Made by a program: the position numbers and the translations under genes. From NCBI RefSeq assembly GCF_030441895.1, contig NZ_JARJAS010000008.1: a DNA stretch of 64,000 bases. One strand, given 5' to 3'. The notes beneath the pieces are model-generated. The model was not told where the DNA came from. It ran no database searches and saw only the letters and a list, made by a program, of their open reading frames with translations. This DNA is from Enterococcus_D entomosocium (GTDB lineage: Bacteria > Bacillota > Bacilli > Lactobacillales > Enterococcaceae). The first letter of the stretch is position 1. Each line of letters opens with the position of its first letter. Shown piece after piece: positions 27,681 to 36,698 of the stretch.

Positions 27681-28705
27681 TGAAGTTTGATGTAGTAGTG
27701 GGGAATCCACCATATCAAGAAACTAATAGTGAGAATAATAGAGATAATCCAATCTATCAGTATTTTTATGAATTAGCGAGCAAAATTTCTCAAAAGTATA
27801 TTTTAATATCGCCAGCAAGATTTCTATCAAACGTAGGACAAACATCTAAGTCTTGGAATAATAAAATGCTTAAGGATAAACATTTGAAAGTTCTATATTT
27901 TAATCAGAAGTCATCAAATGTATTTCCAAATACTGATATTAAAGGTGGAGTAGCTATTTTGTATAGAGACGAGCAAAAAGAGTGTGGTGAGATTGGTACA
28001 TTTACAAACCATCAAGAACTGAATGGAATTATAAAAAAAGCGAACTTACCTAATTTTAAAAGTATAAGTGATATAATTTTTGTTCGTAGTTCATACAAAT
28101 TTTCAAATGCTTTGTTAGTTGAACACCCAGAGCTTAGAGGTCGTGTCAAAGAAAATGAGCAAAAGTCGATGGGATCTAACGTTTTTGATAGATATCCAGA
28201 GATTTTCTTTCTTCAAAAGCCTGATAATGGTAATTATATTCAAATTTATGGAAGACAAAATAATGAACGAATTCTTAAGTATGTAAAATCAGAATTTGTT
28301 AGAGATGGAGGAAATTTAAAGTATTGGAAAGTTTTAGTCCCAAAATCAAATGGATCAGGTAAATTTGGCGAAACCTTAAGTTCACCAGTTGTAATGGGAC
28401 CTGAAGTAGGGCATACACAGACATTCATATCGTTTGGAAAATTTAAGACTGAGACTGAGGCGATTGCTTTAAAGAAGTATCTAAGTACGAAATTCTTACG
28501 AGCAATGTTAGGTGTTAAGAAAATTACCCAAGATAATGCAACTAAAGATACTTGGTCAAAAGTGCCTCTAGAAGATTTCACTTCAAATAGTGATATTGAT
28601 TGGACAAAATCTATCGCAAAAATAGACCAGCAGTTGTACGCAAAATATAATCTAGGTGAGGACGAAATTGATTTTATTGAAAAAAAAGTGAAGCCGATGG
28701 AATAA
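27680..28705 (+). CDS. Island cassette gene 3: NPPY methylase half with target-recognition region
   Basis: A 341-residue protein that begins almost at once with MKFDVVVGNPPYQE, the catalytic motif IV (NPPY) of N6-adenine DNA methylases. ISPARFLSNVG and IKGGVAILYRD follow, like motifs V-VIII of the Eco57I family. The rest (about 120-341) looks like a target-recognition domain. It lacks motifs X and I, which are at the end of gene 2. Its ATG overlaps the gene 2 stop (TAATG), so translation is coupled. Together the two genes supply one complete methylase. This could be a natural split, or an old frame break of a fused protein. No gene follows for 1.3 kb. Confidence 0.7.
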   Translation: MKFDVVVGNPPYQETNSENNRDNPIYQYFYELASKISQKYILISPARFLSNVGQTSKSWNNKMLKDKHLKVLYFNQKSSNVFPNTDIKGGVAILYRDEQKECGEIGTFTNHQELNGIIKKANLPNFKSISDIIFVRSSYKFSNALLVEHPELRGRVKENEQKSMGSNVFDRYPEIFFLQKPDNGNYIQIYGRQNNERILKYVKSEFVRDGGNLKYWKVLVPKSNGSGKFGETLSSPVVMGPEVGHTQTFISFGKFKTETEAIALKKYLSTKFLRAMLGVKKITQDNATKDTWSKVPLEDFTSNSDIDWTKSIAKIDQQLYAKYNLGEDEIDFIEKKVKPME

Positions 28706-29840
28706 GTAAATTTAGGTATTGTGACAACAAAGTTAGTTCTGGAATTCAGTTAGCCATTCAAGAAAAGATTAAGTAAAAAAACATATAAATTATAACGTTG
28801 AAATTGAGTTTAGCGACTAGTTGTTAAGAAAGATGAGCATTTTCTTTTAAAAATCTCAGAAATATATGTTGCGAGCGGGAATCAATCCGAATAGAGATAG
28901 ATAAGACCAAAATATTATATTTTAATGATTTAACTAACCGCGTTTATACCATCTATCCCATTAGACAATCTAAAAATATGGGCAAATGAATCTTGGAGAT
29001 AAAAACACTCAGCGGCTCATAATATTGAGGTTTCTCCAACAGTTGTCGATTGCGCCTGATCTATTGACAGCAAATATCTTAAGTACAATTTATCAAAATC
29101 CATTCTCCGAATATCCACCGAAGCTATGTATTAAGAATTACCTTAAAAATAGATTTTTCTAATGCACTAGTGATAACGATTATGGGACATGGTTTGAAAT
29201 CAGATGTTGACCTTTTATCAAAAATTAGAAGTGAAAGAAAATTAATTCGTCTTCTTGATGAACCTGAACATGTTGATAATGAATTAGTTCACGAAGCCTC
29301 AAAGGTCTTTCGTATTGGAATTGAAAATATCCAGATATTAGAATACTCGTGGTAAAAAGTAAGATTATTAGGATTGAATCAATCGTTAGTTTAAACTATA
29401 GTGTAGACTAATTTTAAGAATAATATACTGGCGAGTATTTTTTGACCATACTTTTGACATTGTCGACTAAATTTTACTGAGTTCTATGAGGCTTTGGAAT
29501 TTTTTGGACATCCCGTATTTACACTGTTTTCTATCTACCAGATACCACCAGAAAGTAATCCATCTCTCAATTATGTCTCAAAAAATAACTATTTAATATT
29601 TTTTTCCATCGATTTTATGTATTGCAGTGCAATTTCCGTGGTCGTATCTCTTAGAGAAAATATCTATTGATAAATTTTTTGAATGTAAAATATAGTATCA
29701 AATCGGCTCGCGTATTTTGAAATAAATTGACACCATTGCTTTCAAATAATTTGAAAGTCAATAAAACTTTTTCGTGTTCCAATCTCTTTAATCGTTGCTA
29801 TTAAAGCATTATAAAGTTGTTTGAAAAAATCGTTGGGCTA
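28706..29840. other. Decayed, AT-rich right part of the island
   Basis: About 1.1 kb with no convincing gene. One short frame at 29170-29355 (61 codons, MGHGLKSDVDLLSKIRSERK...) has no clear SD and no family I recognise. On the minus strand near 29598-29655 a fragment reading RDTTTEIALQYIKS faintly recalls a recombinase C-terminus; I do not rely on it. It looks like eroded mobile-element DNA. Confidence 0.5.
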
Positions 29841-29848
29841 ACCAGGTA

Positions 29849-29873
29849 TTAAGAAAGCTCGTAAAGCTTCACA
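29849..29873 (+). repeat. Right attachment repeat (attR)
   Basis: The second copy of the rpsI 3' end, with 25 identical bases inside a 45/50 match. Its frame still encodes KKARKASHFSKR. It marks the right end of the island. Confidence 0.85.
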
Positions 29874-29965
29874 TTTTTCGAAACGTCAATTGCCGGATGC
29901 GTTGCGAATTTATTCGCTTATAAATCCAGTAAAACTAGCAAAGAGTAATAGAAATCTAAGCATAC

Positions 29966-30010
29966 AAAAAGAAGTACTCAAAAATGATTTATTTTGAGTA
30001 CTTCTTTTTT
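29966..30010. terminator. Terminator of the XRE gene
   Basis: A perfect 20-bp stem (29966-29985 with 29991-30010) and a 5-base loop, A-run on one side and T-run on the other. It lies downstream of the minus-strand XRE gene. Confidence 0.85.
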
Positions 30011-30073
30011 ATGTATTGATATCTTGCTTCTCTCGCAGCTTTTCAACTAGAAATACGCAACCATACCACTATT

Positions 30074-30517
30074 CTATTTTCGAGATAACTGTTCACTAAT
30101 CAAACGACTCGTCACTTCAAACGCCGTAGTGATGTTCTTTCGCTCTTCACTAGAAAGCACTTTTCCTGAGAAGGTTAAGTTAGGTTCTTTTTTTAGAAAA
30201 TCAAGAAACTTCGCCATTTGTTTAGAAATATCTTTTTGACTGCTATTTCGATAGTCTAAGAAATTCTTTTGTAAATCAGGGATAGCTTCGGTTTGATTAT
30301 CAAGAATTAAATCTGTAGACACATGAAATATTTCTGATAGTTTTAAAATCTCGGTATCTCTTAACGGTCGCTCGCCTCGTTCAATTCTGCCGAGAACATT
30401 TTTATTAAGGTTCATTAGCTTTGCCAGATGCGCTTGAGAATAATTTTTACTTTCTCTTAAATTAACCACATTTTCCCCTATTCTTGAGGATTCGTATAAG
30501 TTCTCTTGCTGGGACAT
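30074..30517 (-). CDS. XRE-family transcriptional regulator
   Basis: A 147-residue DNA-binding protein with an N-terminal Cro/CI-type HTH (IGENVVNLRESKNYSQAHLAK, then NLNKNVLGRIERGERPL; residues about 13-60). A helical C-terminal part without a recognisable enzyme domain follows. A longer frame starts at 30568. The ATG at 30517 gives MSQQENLYESSRIG and has an SD-like AGAGGTG, so I prefer it. The upstream 90 bases hold four copies of an ACAAAATAG-type motif, a probable autoregulatory operator. It sits just outside attR and 550 bases from the sugar operon. It resembles phage- or mobile-element repressors, but no partner genes remain. Targets unknown. Confidence 0.75.
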   Translation of the reverse strand: MSQQENLYESSRIGENVVNLRESKNYSQAHLAKLMNLNKNVLGRIERGERPLRDTEILKLSEIFHVSTDLILDNQTEAIPDLQKNFLDYRNSSQKDISKQMAKFLDFLKKEPNLTFSGKVLSSEERKNITTAFEVTSRLISEQLSRK

Positions 30518-30563
30518 AAATTCTGCACCTCTCATACCTATTTTATAAAAGCGTATCACAGAA

Positions 30564-30655
30564 TACAAAATAGGTATGTTTTGTATATAAAATAGATTTT
30601 TATGTTTAAATATCTATTTTGTTGTGATAAGATGAATTGTATACAAAATAGATAC
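30564..30655. promoter_or_regulatory. Operator-like cluster upstream of the XRE gene
   Basis: Four copies of a motif near TAYAAAATAGRTA: 30564-30576, 30584-30597, 30612-30623 (inverted, ATCTATTTTGTT) and 30642-30655. The first two are one helical-turn multiple (20 bases) apart. This is typical of operators for a dimeric XRE repressor; binding is inferred. Confidence 0.55.
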
Positions 30656-31073
30656 TATTTTAATTAAATCTGTTATGGGTTGGGAAATGAAAAATGAGAA
30701 TATGTTCTGAGAAATACATTCAATCAATCTATTTCCATGAGAATCAGCTGTTTCCAGTTATTTTTTTATCATGAGTTGTCAAATCAATTAGATAATGCAA
30801 GTCCATATACAACACTAATCTTTCAACTTATCAAGGAACTTCATGATTAAGATAAAGTTCAATAGAGTATGCTCATAGTCATGAACTGGACAAGAGTTTC
30901 ATCACACACCTAAGACTTTCCTAACAGCATCATAAAAACTTTGGTCGATTATAGCATGTGAAAGAGGAAGGAGGAATTTTCTATACGTTACCACTTTATT
31001 TCCAGACAAAGTTTGCGAGAAAGGCTTAGGCTTTAGTTGATTTTCAACCATACAATTATAAGGAGGAATTTAT
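30656..31073. other. Intergenic region before the ABC importer operon
   Basis: About 420 bases of AT-rich sequence with no gene. An excellent SD (AAGGAGGAA, 31060-31068) sits at the right end for the binding-protein gene. I saw no clear sigma-A promoter or cre site. Confidence 0.5.
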
Positions 31074-32381
31074 ATGAGAAAAAGATTGTGTTTGCTAGGG
31101 GTAGTTTGTTTTGTCAGTATCCTGTTTCTATCGGCTTGTTCCAATGAATCAAATCAAGGGGAGTCTGGCAGTAACGAAGGAAAAGTTTCGCTAACCATGA
31201 CAGCCTAGGGAAATCCCGCAGAACAAGAAGTATATCAGCGAGCGATTGATGCCTATATGAAACAAAATGAAAACGTATCCATAGAACTTATTCCTGCTCC
31301 TGGTGATACGTATGCGCAGCAATTACTTACGCAGTTGCAAGGAAGTCAAGCTCCTGACTTATTTTATGTCGGGGAGGTACAAATGGCGCAACTGATTGCG
31401 ACAGGACGATTGATTGAATTAACAGATTTCTTGGAATCAGAGGATAGCTACGTCAAAGTTGATGACTTTGCCTCAGGAATTTGGGGCCCTGCTCGAAGAG
31501 GGGAGCAAATCTACGGTGTTTCTGTCGATTCCAATCCGATGTTGTTGTATTACAACAAAAAAGTGCTAGAAGAAGCAGGACTTGATCCTAACGAACCGCA
31601 AAAGTTATATGAATCTGGAAATTGGACTTGGGATAATTTCCAAAAGATAAATGAGACGGTCACTGCTAATGGAAAATACGGTCATGTCCTAGAAAATGGT
31701 GCACATCACTACTTCAGTTGGCTGTGGTCAAATGGTGGAGAAATGTATGGGGAAGATGGTTCATTTATTTTACCTGAAAATGAACGAGGAATAGAAACCT
31801 TTGCTTATTTGACGAAAAATGTAGTTGACGGGAATTTTACCTATGCAGGGGCTTTGCCAGAGGGGCAAGGTGGGGACGCCATGTTTATGTCCAACCAAAC
31901 AGCCTTTGTGTCAGCGGGGCGGTGGTTCACACCAATGTTCAGCGAAAATGAGGCATTAGAATTTGATTACATTCCATATCCTACTAATACAGGTGAACAA
32001 ATCGAGCCTAGCTTTATTGCAACCGCGTATTTAGCAGTAGGTGATCATTCAAAAAATAAAGAAGAAGCGTTGCGCTTTCTATCCTATTATACTTCGGAGC
32101 AAGGACAACGGGATCGGTTAGAAGATGAGGGGAATGCTGTTCCTTCTGTGACGACAGCAGATGACATCATTGAAAATGCCACGATACCTGAGCATGCCAA
32201 CTATTTAATCGATGCAAGAGATATCGGTAAAGTAGAAGATAAACAGGCATTGGTTCCAGGACTAAGTGATCAATTAGAAAGTATTCTGGATTTACTCTTC
32301 TTAGGGCAGTTAGAGCTTGATGAAGCTGTAGTACGCTTGGAAAAAACAGCCAATGAATTGATCGAAGCCAATCAACCGTAG
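31074..32381 (+). pseudogene. CUT1 sugar-binding lipoprotein, interrupted by an amber codon
   Basis: The full frame of 435 codons starts at the ATG at 31074, six bases after a strong SD. It encodes a lipoprotein signal peptide ending in FLSACSN (lipobox Cys near residue 22) and then an extracellular solute-binding family 1 protein. Codon 45 (31206-31208) is TAG in MTA-stop-GNPAEQEV, where this family usually has Trp (TGG): one G-to-A change. Downstream the frame is clean to residue 435 (GDTYAQQLLTQLQGSQAPDLF, DFIPYPTN-like segments). Restart at the ATG at 31257 would give 374 residues without signal or lipobox. Unless the amber is suppressed or is a sequencing error, the importer has no receptor of its own. 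It is the first gene of the permease/melA operon. Confidence 0.85.
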
Positions 32382-32409
32382 CAATAATTATATATGAGGA
32401 GGTGGTAGG

Positions 32410-33279
32410 ATGAGGAAAAGCACAACAAAATGGGCCTGGTTATTTCTAACGCCACAATTAGTGGGGCTCATCATTTTTTCTCTGATTCCAGTGGCAATAG
32501 CAATTGGCTTGAGCTTCATGTCATGGGATGGGTTTGGTGCTCGGACGTTTGTAGGGATTCAGAATTATGTCAATCAATTTGCCAATCCTGATTTTTGGAC
32601 AGCAACATACAATACGTTACTCTATACCTTATTCACTGTTCCGATCGGTCTGTGTCTGGCGCTGGTATTAGCGGTCGTTTTGAATAAACGTACTGGAAAA
32701 AATGTGTATCGATTGTTCTTCTTCATGCCGGTTGTGACAAGCTCAGTCTCTGTGTCCGTCATGTGGATGTGGATTTTAAATGGTGATATTGGGATATTGA
32801 ATCAGGTATTAGGGATGATCGGTATCCAAGGACCTAATTGGTTGACGGATACTCGGATCGTGATGCTGTCTATCGCTATGTTAAGTATCTGGTGGCAGCT
32901 AGGTTACAATATGGTGATTTTTTTAGCAGGTATTCAAAATATCTCCAAATCCTATTATGAAGCAGCAGAAATGGATGGTGCCAGTAAGTTGCAGCAATTT
33001 TTTAAAATCACTTTACCGATGCTTTCACCAACCACATTCTTTCTATCCATTATGGCGATTATTAGTTCGTTTCAAGTGTTTGACCAAGCATTTGTTCTTA
33101 CTCGAGGTGGTCCGGGGAAAGCCAGTTATACACTTGTTTATCACATTTATCAGCAGGCCTTTATTGATTTTCGCTTTGGGTCAAGTGCAGCAGGCGCGGT
33201 TATCCTGTTTGTAGCGATTTTGGTTCTTACATTGATTCAATTTTATGCGCAAAAAAGGTGGGTTCATTATGAAGAATAA
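32410..33279 (+). CDS. CUT1 ABC sugar permease, MalF type
   Basis: A 289-residue inner permease subunit of a carbohydrate ABC importer (CUT1). It has six or so hydrophobic helices and the EAA loop YYEAAEMDGASKLQQFFKITLPMLSP (about residues 183-208), which docks the ATPase. SD GAGGAGG precedes the ATG. It follows the broken binding-protein gene by 28 bases and overlaps the second permease by 11 bases, so the two are translationally coupled. No ATPase gene is in the cluster, so a shared MsmK/MsmX-type ATPase is likely. With melA downstream, the substrate is probably an alpha-galactoside; that is inferred from context. Confidence 0.88.
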   Translation: MRKSTTKWAWLFLTPQLVGLIIFSLIPVAIAIGLSFMSWDGFGARTFVGIQNYVNQFANPDFWTATYNTLLYTLFTVPIGLCLALVLAVVLNKRTGKNVYRLFFFMPVVTSSVSVSVMWMWILNGDIGILNQVLGMIGIQGPNWLTDTRIVMLSIAMLSIWWQLGYNMVIFLAGIQNISKSYYEAAEMDGASKLQQFFKITLPMLSPTTFFLSIMAIISSFQVFDQAFVLTRGGPGKASYTLVYHIYQQAFIDFRFGSSAAGAVILFVAILVLTLIQFYAQKRWVHYEE

Positions 33280-34102
33280 GAAAATTAGCGTAGGCAAATT
33301 GTGCTTACACGGATTACTAGCAATCGGTTCTTTTTTGATGGTCTTTCCTTTTCTCTGGACGATCGGCAGTTCCTTAAAAAATATGACACAGATTTTTGCA
33401 ATACCACCTGTTTGGTTCCCGAATCCGATTGTCTGGCAAAATTACCTCGATTCATTGCAAGCGATGCCTTTTGGTCGCGCCTATTGGAACAGCTTCTACA
33501 TTACGATCATCGTCGTTGTTAGTCAGCTTTTCACTGGATCGATGGCTGCTTATGCTTTTGCAAAGTTGAAATTTAAGGGCTCCGAGGCTCTGTTTCTGCT
33601 ATTTTTAGCGACAATGATGATTCCTAAGCAAGTCACCATGATTCCATTGTATTTGATTATGGACAAGTTAGGTTGGTTAAACACGCATTTGCCATTGATC
33701 ATTCCTGGTGCTTTATTTAACGCGTTTGCAGTTTTTTTATTGAGACAATTTATTCGAGGAATCCCCAAAGAATTAGAAGAGGCGGCAGTGATGGATGGTG
33801 CGAGCATCCCGCGTATTTATTGGAGTGTCATATTACCATTGATCAAACCGGCGCTTGCAGCCATGACGATCTTTATCTTTATGGGCACGTACAATAACTT
33901 CATGGATGCATTGATTTATCTTTCAACGCCTGAAAAATTCACGGTTCCTTTGTTGCTAAATAACTTTAAAGGACTCTATGTGACAAATTGGTCTTACATG
34001 ATGGCAGGTGCCACGATTTCGGTGATTCCAATTATTCTGGTCTATTTGTTTGCCCAACGCTATATTATCGAAGGAATCACATTGACAGGGATCAAGGGAT
34101 AG
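33269..34102 (+). CDS. CUT1 ABC sugar permease, MalG type
   Basis: A 277-residue partner permease of the CUT1 importer. The start is the ATG at 33269 (SD AAAGGTGG, 33254-33261), not the earlier in-frame ATG at 33245, which has no SD. Family features: an N-terminal helix with FPFLWTIGSSLK, the EAA loop LEEAAVMDGASIPRIYWSVILPLIKP (about 180-205) and the C-terminal AQRYIIEGITLTGIKG. It forms the transmembrane heterodimer with the preceding MalF-like protein. It is intact although the operon's binding protein is broken. Confidence 0.88.
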   Translation: MKNKKISVGKLCLHGLLAIGSFLMVFPFLWTIGSSLKNMTQIFAIPPVWFPNPIVWQNYLDSLQAMPFGRAYWNSFYITIIVVVSQLFTGSMAAYAFAKLKFKGSEALFLLFLATMMIPKQVTMIPLYLIMDKLGWLNTHLPLIIPGALFNAFAVFLLRQFIRGIPKELEEAAVMDGASIPRIYWSVILPLIKPALAAMTIFIFMGTYNNFMDALIYLSTPEKFTVPLLLNNFKGLYVTNWSYMMAGATISVIPIILVYLFAQRYIIEGITLTGIKG

Positions 34103-34123
34103 ATAAAAAAGGATGATTAATAA

Positions 34124-34735
34124 GTGAAAATCAATCAACTGGCACAGTATCTAGAGTGGATAATGAAATTTGCGTACCTCAACATTCTCTGGTTAGGGTT
34201 TACCCTTTTAGGGGTTGGTCTCTTTGGATTTTTTCCAGCTACGATGACTAGCTTCATTCTGTTAAAGCGCTTCGTCGTTGATGGTGAAACCGAATGGACA
34301 GCGCAGGACTTCTTTATTTGCTATAAAAAATTATTTTTTCGTAGTAATAAGTTAGGATGCATCTGTTGGTTGATTCTCGGCAGCTTAGGGATCAATTTTC
34401 ACATAGTTCTAACCTCCGAAGAGCCGCTGTTTATCGGTTTACGCATTCCCATACTATTAGCGATTATTGGTACTTTATCCATGCTTGTCTATGTGTTTCC
34501 TCTCAGTGTTTATTGGGGAAGATCGATGTATCAGACCTTTTTTTCAGCAGGATGCTTTGCACTGGCATTTCCAGTTCAAACAGCTAAGGTCTTGGCTTTG
34601 CTTATTCTCATAGCGTGTATAGGGTTTCTTTTTCCGATGTTTCTGTTGTTCTTTGCTGGGAGTGTATCAATGTATCTAGTGCTGAAAAATTATGTCTTAT
34701 TACAGATAAAAATAGACAAACAATCGATGGAGTAA
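34124..34735 (+). CDS. YesL-like (DUF624) membrane protein
   Basis: A 203-residue protein with four to five membrane helices (LNILWLGFTLLGVGLFGFFPA near the start, and VLALLILIACIGFLFPMFLLFF near the end). The N-terminal pattern, including the GLFGFFPAT segment, is that of the DUF624/YesL family, which is commonly encoded beside CUT1 sugar importers. Its molecular function is not known. It starts with GTG at 34124, nine bases after SD AAAGGATG, and is in operon with the permeases and melA. Confidence 0.75.
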   Translation: MKINQLAQYLEWIMKFAYLNILWLGFTLLGVGLFGFFPATMTSFILLKRFVVDGETEWTAQDFFICYKKLFFRSNKLGCICWLILGSLGINFHIVLTSEEPLFIGLRIPILLAIIGTLSMLVYVFPLSVYWGRSMYQTFFSAGCFALAFPVQTAKVLALLILIACIGFLFPMFLLFFAGSVSMYLVLKNYVLLQIKIDKQSME

Positions 34736-34805
34736 ATGTTGCCAATAGGAAAATAGAAGATTGATTTTTCGAGAAAATATGGAAGAGATTGAGAGGAGCA
34801 AGTAT

Positions 34806-36116
34806 ATGGTTAAAATTACATTTATTGGTGCAGGAAGTACGATATTTGCAAAAAATGTGTTAGGGGATGTGATGCTGACCCCAAGTTTATCTGAGGCTGA
34901 TATTGCATTATACGATATCAATGAACAGCGGCTTAGAGAATCAGAGCTAATGTTGAGAACGATCAATAAAAATGCCAATCATGATCGGGCAAAAATCCGA
35001 ACCTATCAGAATCGCAAAGAAGCTTTAACAGGCGCAGATTTTGTCATCAATGCAATCCAAGTAGGCGGCTACCAGCCATCTACAGTGATTGATTTTGAGA
35101 TTCCCAAAAAATACGGTCTAAGACAAACCATTGGGGATACCATGGGGATCGGTGGGATTTTCCGCACCCTACGGACATTGCCAGTGATGCTAGAGTTTGC
35201 AAGAGAAATGGAGGAGGTCTGCCCTCAAGCTTGGTTATTAAATTACACCAATCCAATGGCGATGTTGACGATGGGTGTTTTGAAAGGAACGAAGATTAAA
35301 GCTGTTGGACTCTGTCATAGTGTGCAAGTTTGTGTGTCAGAATTGTTTAAACAACTGGGGATTTCAGAACAATATAATGCTGATGAATTTCAGTGGAAGA
35401 TCGCCGGGATCAACCATATGGCTTTTTTACTGGAATTGACAAAAGACGGGAAAGATTTTTATCCAACAGTCAGAGAACTAGCAGCAGCAAAACCACATCC
35501 TCATCAAGATTCGGTGCGTTTTGAACTGATGAAACGTTTTGGCTATTACATCACAGAATCCAGTGAACACAATGCAGAATATCATCCCTACTTTATTAAA
35601 AAATTGTACCCGGAATTAATCGATAGTTTCGATATTCCACTAGATGAGTATTTGCGCCGCTGTGAAAATCAAATTAGTGACTGGAATCAGATGAGGGAAA
35701 GTATTGTTATGAATGGGGAATTAACCCATACTCGCAGTAATGAATATGCGTCATACATTATGGATTCAATTGTGACTGGTACTCCTTCTGTTATCGCAGG
35801 GAATGTTTTGAATAAAGGACTCATAACCAATCTTCCTGAAGACTGCTGTGTCGAAGTCCCCTGTTTAGTGGACAAGAACGGCATTCAACCAACCTATGTA
35901 GGTCAACTGCCTACCCAGTTAGCAGCGTTAAATCGAACAAACATCAACGTACAAGAATTAACAGTCGAAGCTGCATTGACATTGAACCGGTCGAAAATCT
36001 ATCAAGCAGCTTACCTAGATCCGCATCTTTCTTCAGAACTCTCGCTAGAAGCAATTACTTGCCTAGTGGACGAATTAATTGAAGCCCATGCAGGTTATTT
36101 ACCAGAGTACAAATAG
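34806..36116 (+). CDS. melA: Alpha-galactosidase, glycoside hydrolase family 4
   Basis: A 436-residue NAD- and Mn-dependent GH4 enzyme, close in sequence to E. coli MelA. Landmarks: ITFIGAGSTIFAKNVLGD (NAD-binding Rossmann loop, residues 3-20), FVINAIQVGGYQP, ETI/QTIGDTMGIGGIFRTLRT, LLNYTNPMAM, LCHSVQ (metal Cys/His), GINHMAF and the C-terminal TNINVQELTVEA. GH4 enzymes cleave by redox-assisted elimination. The frame reaches back to 34761, but the ATG at 34806 has SD AGAGGAG and gives MVKITFIGAGST. It is the last gene of the importer operon and would hydrolyse imported alpha-galactosides such as melibiose or raffinose, with the substrate inferred. Confidence 0.9.
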   Translation: MVKITFIGAGSTIFAKNVLGDVMLTPSLSEADIALYDINEQRLRESELMLRTINKNANHDRAKIRTYQNRKEALTGADFVINAIQVGGYQPSTVIDFEIPKKYGLRQTIGDTMGIGGIFRTLRTLPVMLEFAREMEEVCPQAWLLNYTNPMAMLTMGVLKGTKIKAVGLCHSVQVCVSELFKQLGISEQYNADEFQWKIAGINHMAFLLELTKDGKDFYPTVRELAAAKPHPHQDSVRFELMKRFGYYITESSEHNAEYHPYFIKKLYPELIDSFDIPLDEYLRRCENQISDWNQMRESIVMNGELTHTRSNEYASYIMDSIVTGTPSVIAGNVLNKGLITNLPEDCCVEVPCLVDKNGIQPTYVGQLPTQLAALNRTNINVQELTVEAALTLNRSKIYQAAYLDPHLSSELSLEAITCLVDELIEAHAGYLPEYK

Positions 36117-36249
36117 AGAAAGTTCGGCTTTAGTCTATTGTTATGTTGCTGGAAGTAGGGCTACATTAAAGCAGAGATAAAAGTTAACAATACTATATTA
36201 AAAAACGAGGTAGTGGCGGCTTTTTGATCAATCATTTTGGGGATTTATT

Positions 36250-36306
36250 AAAAGAAGCGAACTCAAAAATTGTAAAATAATTTTTGGGTTTCACTTCTTT
36301 TTTGTT
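36250..36306 (+). terminator. Terminator downstream of melA
   Basis: A long imperfect stem (AAAGAAGCGAACTCAAAAATT against AATTTTTGGGTTTCACTTCTTT) is followed by T's, 135 bases after the melA stop. Confidence 0.75.
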
Positions 36307-36522
36307 GTTATACTAGGAATTATGGCACAAAGATGTTCACCTAGTTAATGAAATATTTTTGTCCTTGCGTAGAAAATGATTCAACACAAAAAGTCGTTCA
36401 ATAGAAGACCTGAGAAAATTTAGACCGAATCTTTCTTTTAATACAAAGCTGAAATGATACGAAAACAAGGAGCTTGGTTTCATTAGTCCAGAATTGATGA
36501 CAGAATGCTTTAAATGATTCGT

Positions 36523-36698
36523 CTGTCGATCTTGAATAACCCTGATTTCCCCTAGTTACGACAGATGACGAAAAGTACTTAGAATATAAGCTTCTTTTGA
36601 TATATAATGTTATCTAAGGGGATGAATCACTTCAAATTTTGGACATCGACAGAAACAGGCCTATAAAGCCTATTATTTCAATGTGTAGTAGGGGCGGG
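36523..36698 (+). repeat. CRISPR leader, copy A
   Basis: About 176 bases that match 39469-39643 with about a dozen differences and one gap. The copy ends exactly at the first CRISPR repeat in both places. It holds a possible promoter (TTAGAA near 36579, TATAAT at 36603-36608). Weaker similarity extends upstream to about 36385. This is the hallmark of a CRISPR leader. Confidence 0.75.

Larger units (their letters stand above)
22919..29873. mobile_element. Genomic island integrated in the 3' end of rpsI
   Basis: A segment of about 6.95 kb bounded by direct repeats of the rpsI 3' end. Inside are a truncated tyrosine recombinase next to attL, a three-gene nuclease/helicase/methylase cassette and about 1.1 kb of decayed sequence. 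The right copy still reads PGIKKARKASHFSKR in frame, so it is an rpsI tail rather than chance similarity. No conjugation, replication or phage structural gene is seen. It appears to be a stranded remnant of a larger integrative element, kept perhaps for the cassette. From memory, rpsI is a reported insertion site for streptococcal integrative elements. Confidence 0.8.

Noticed and set aside
29598..29655. Possible second recombinase fragment (minus strand, RDTTTEIALQYIKS)
   Set aside because: Too short and too weak to separate from chance; mentioned only in the decayed-region entry.
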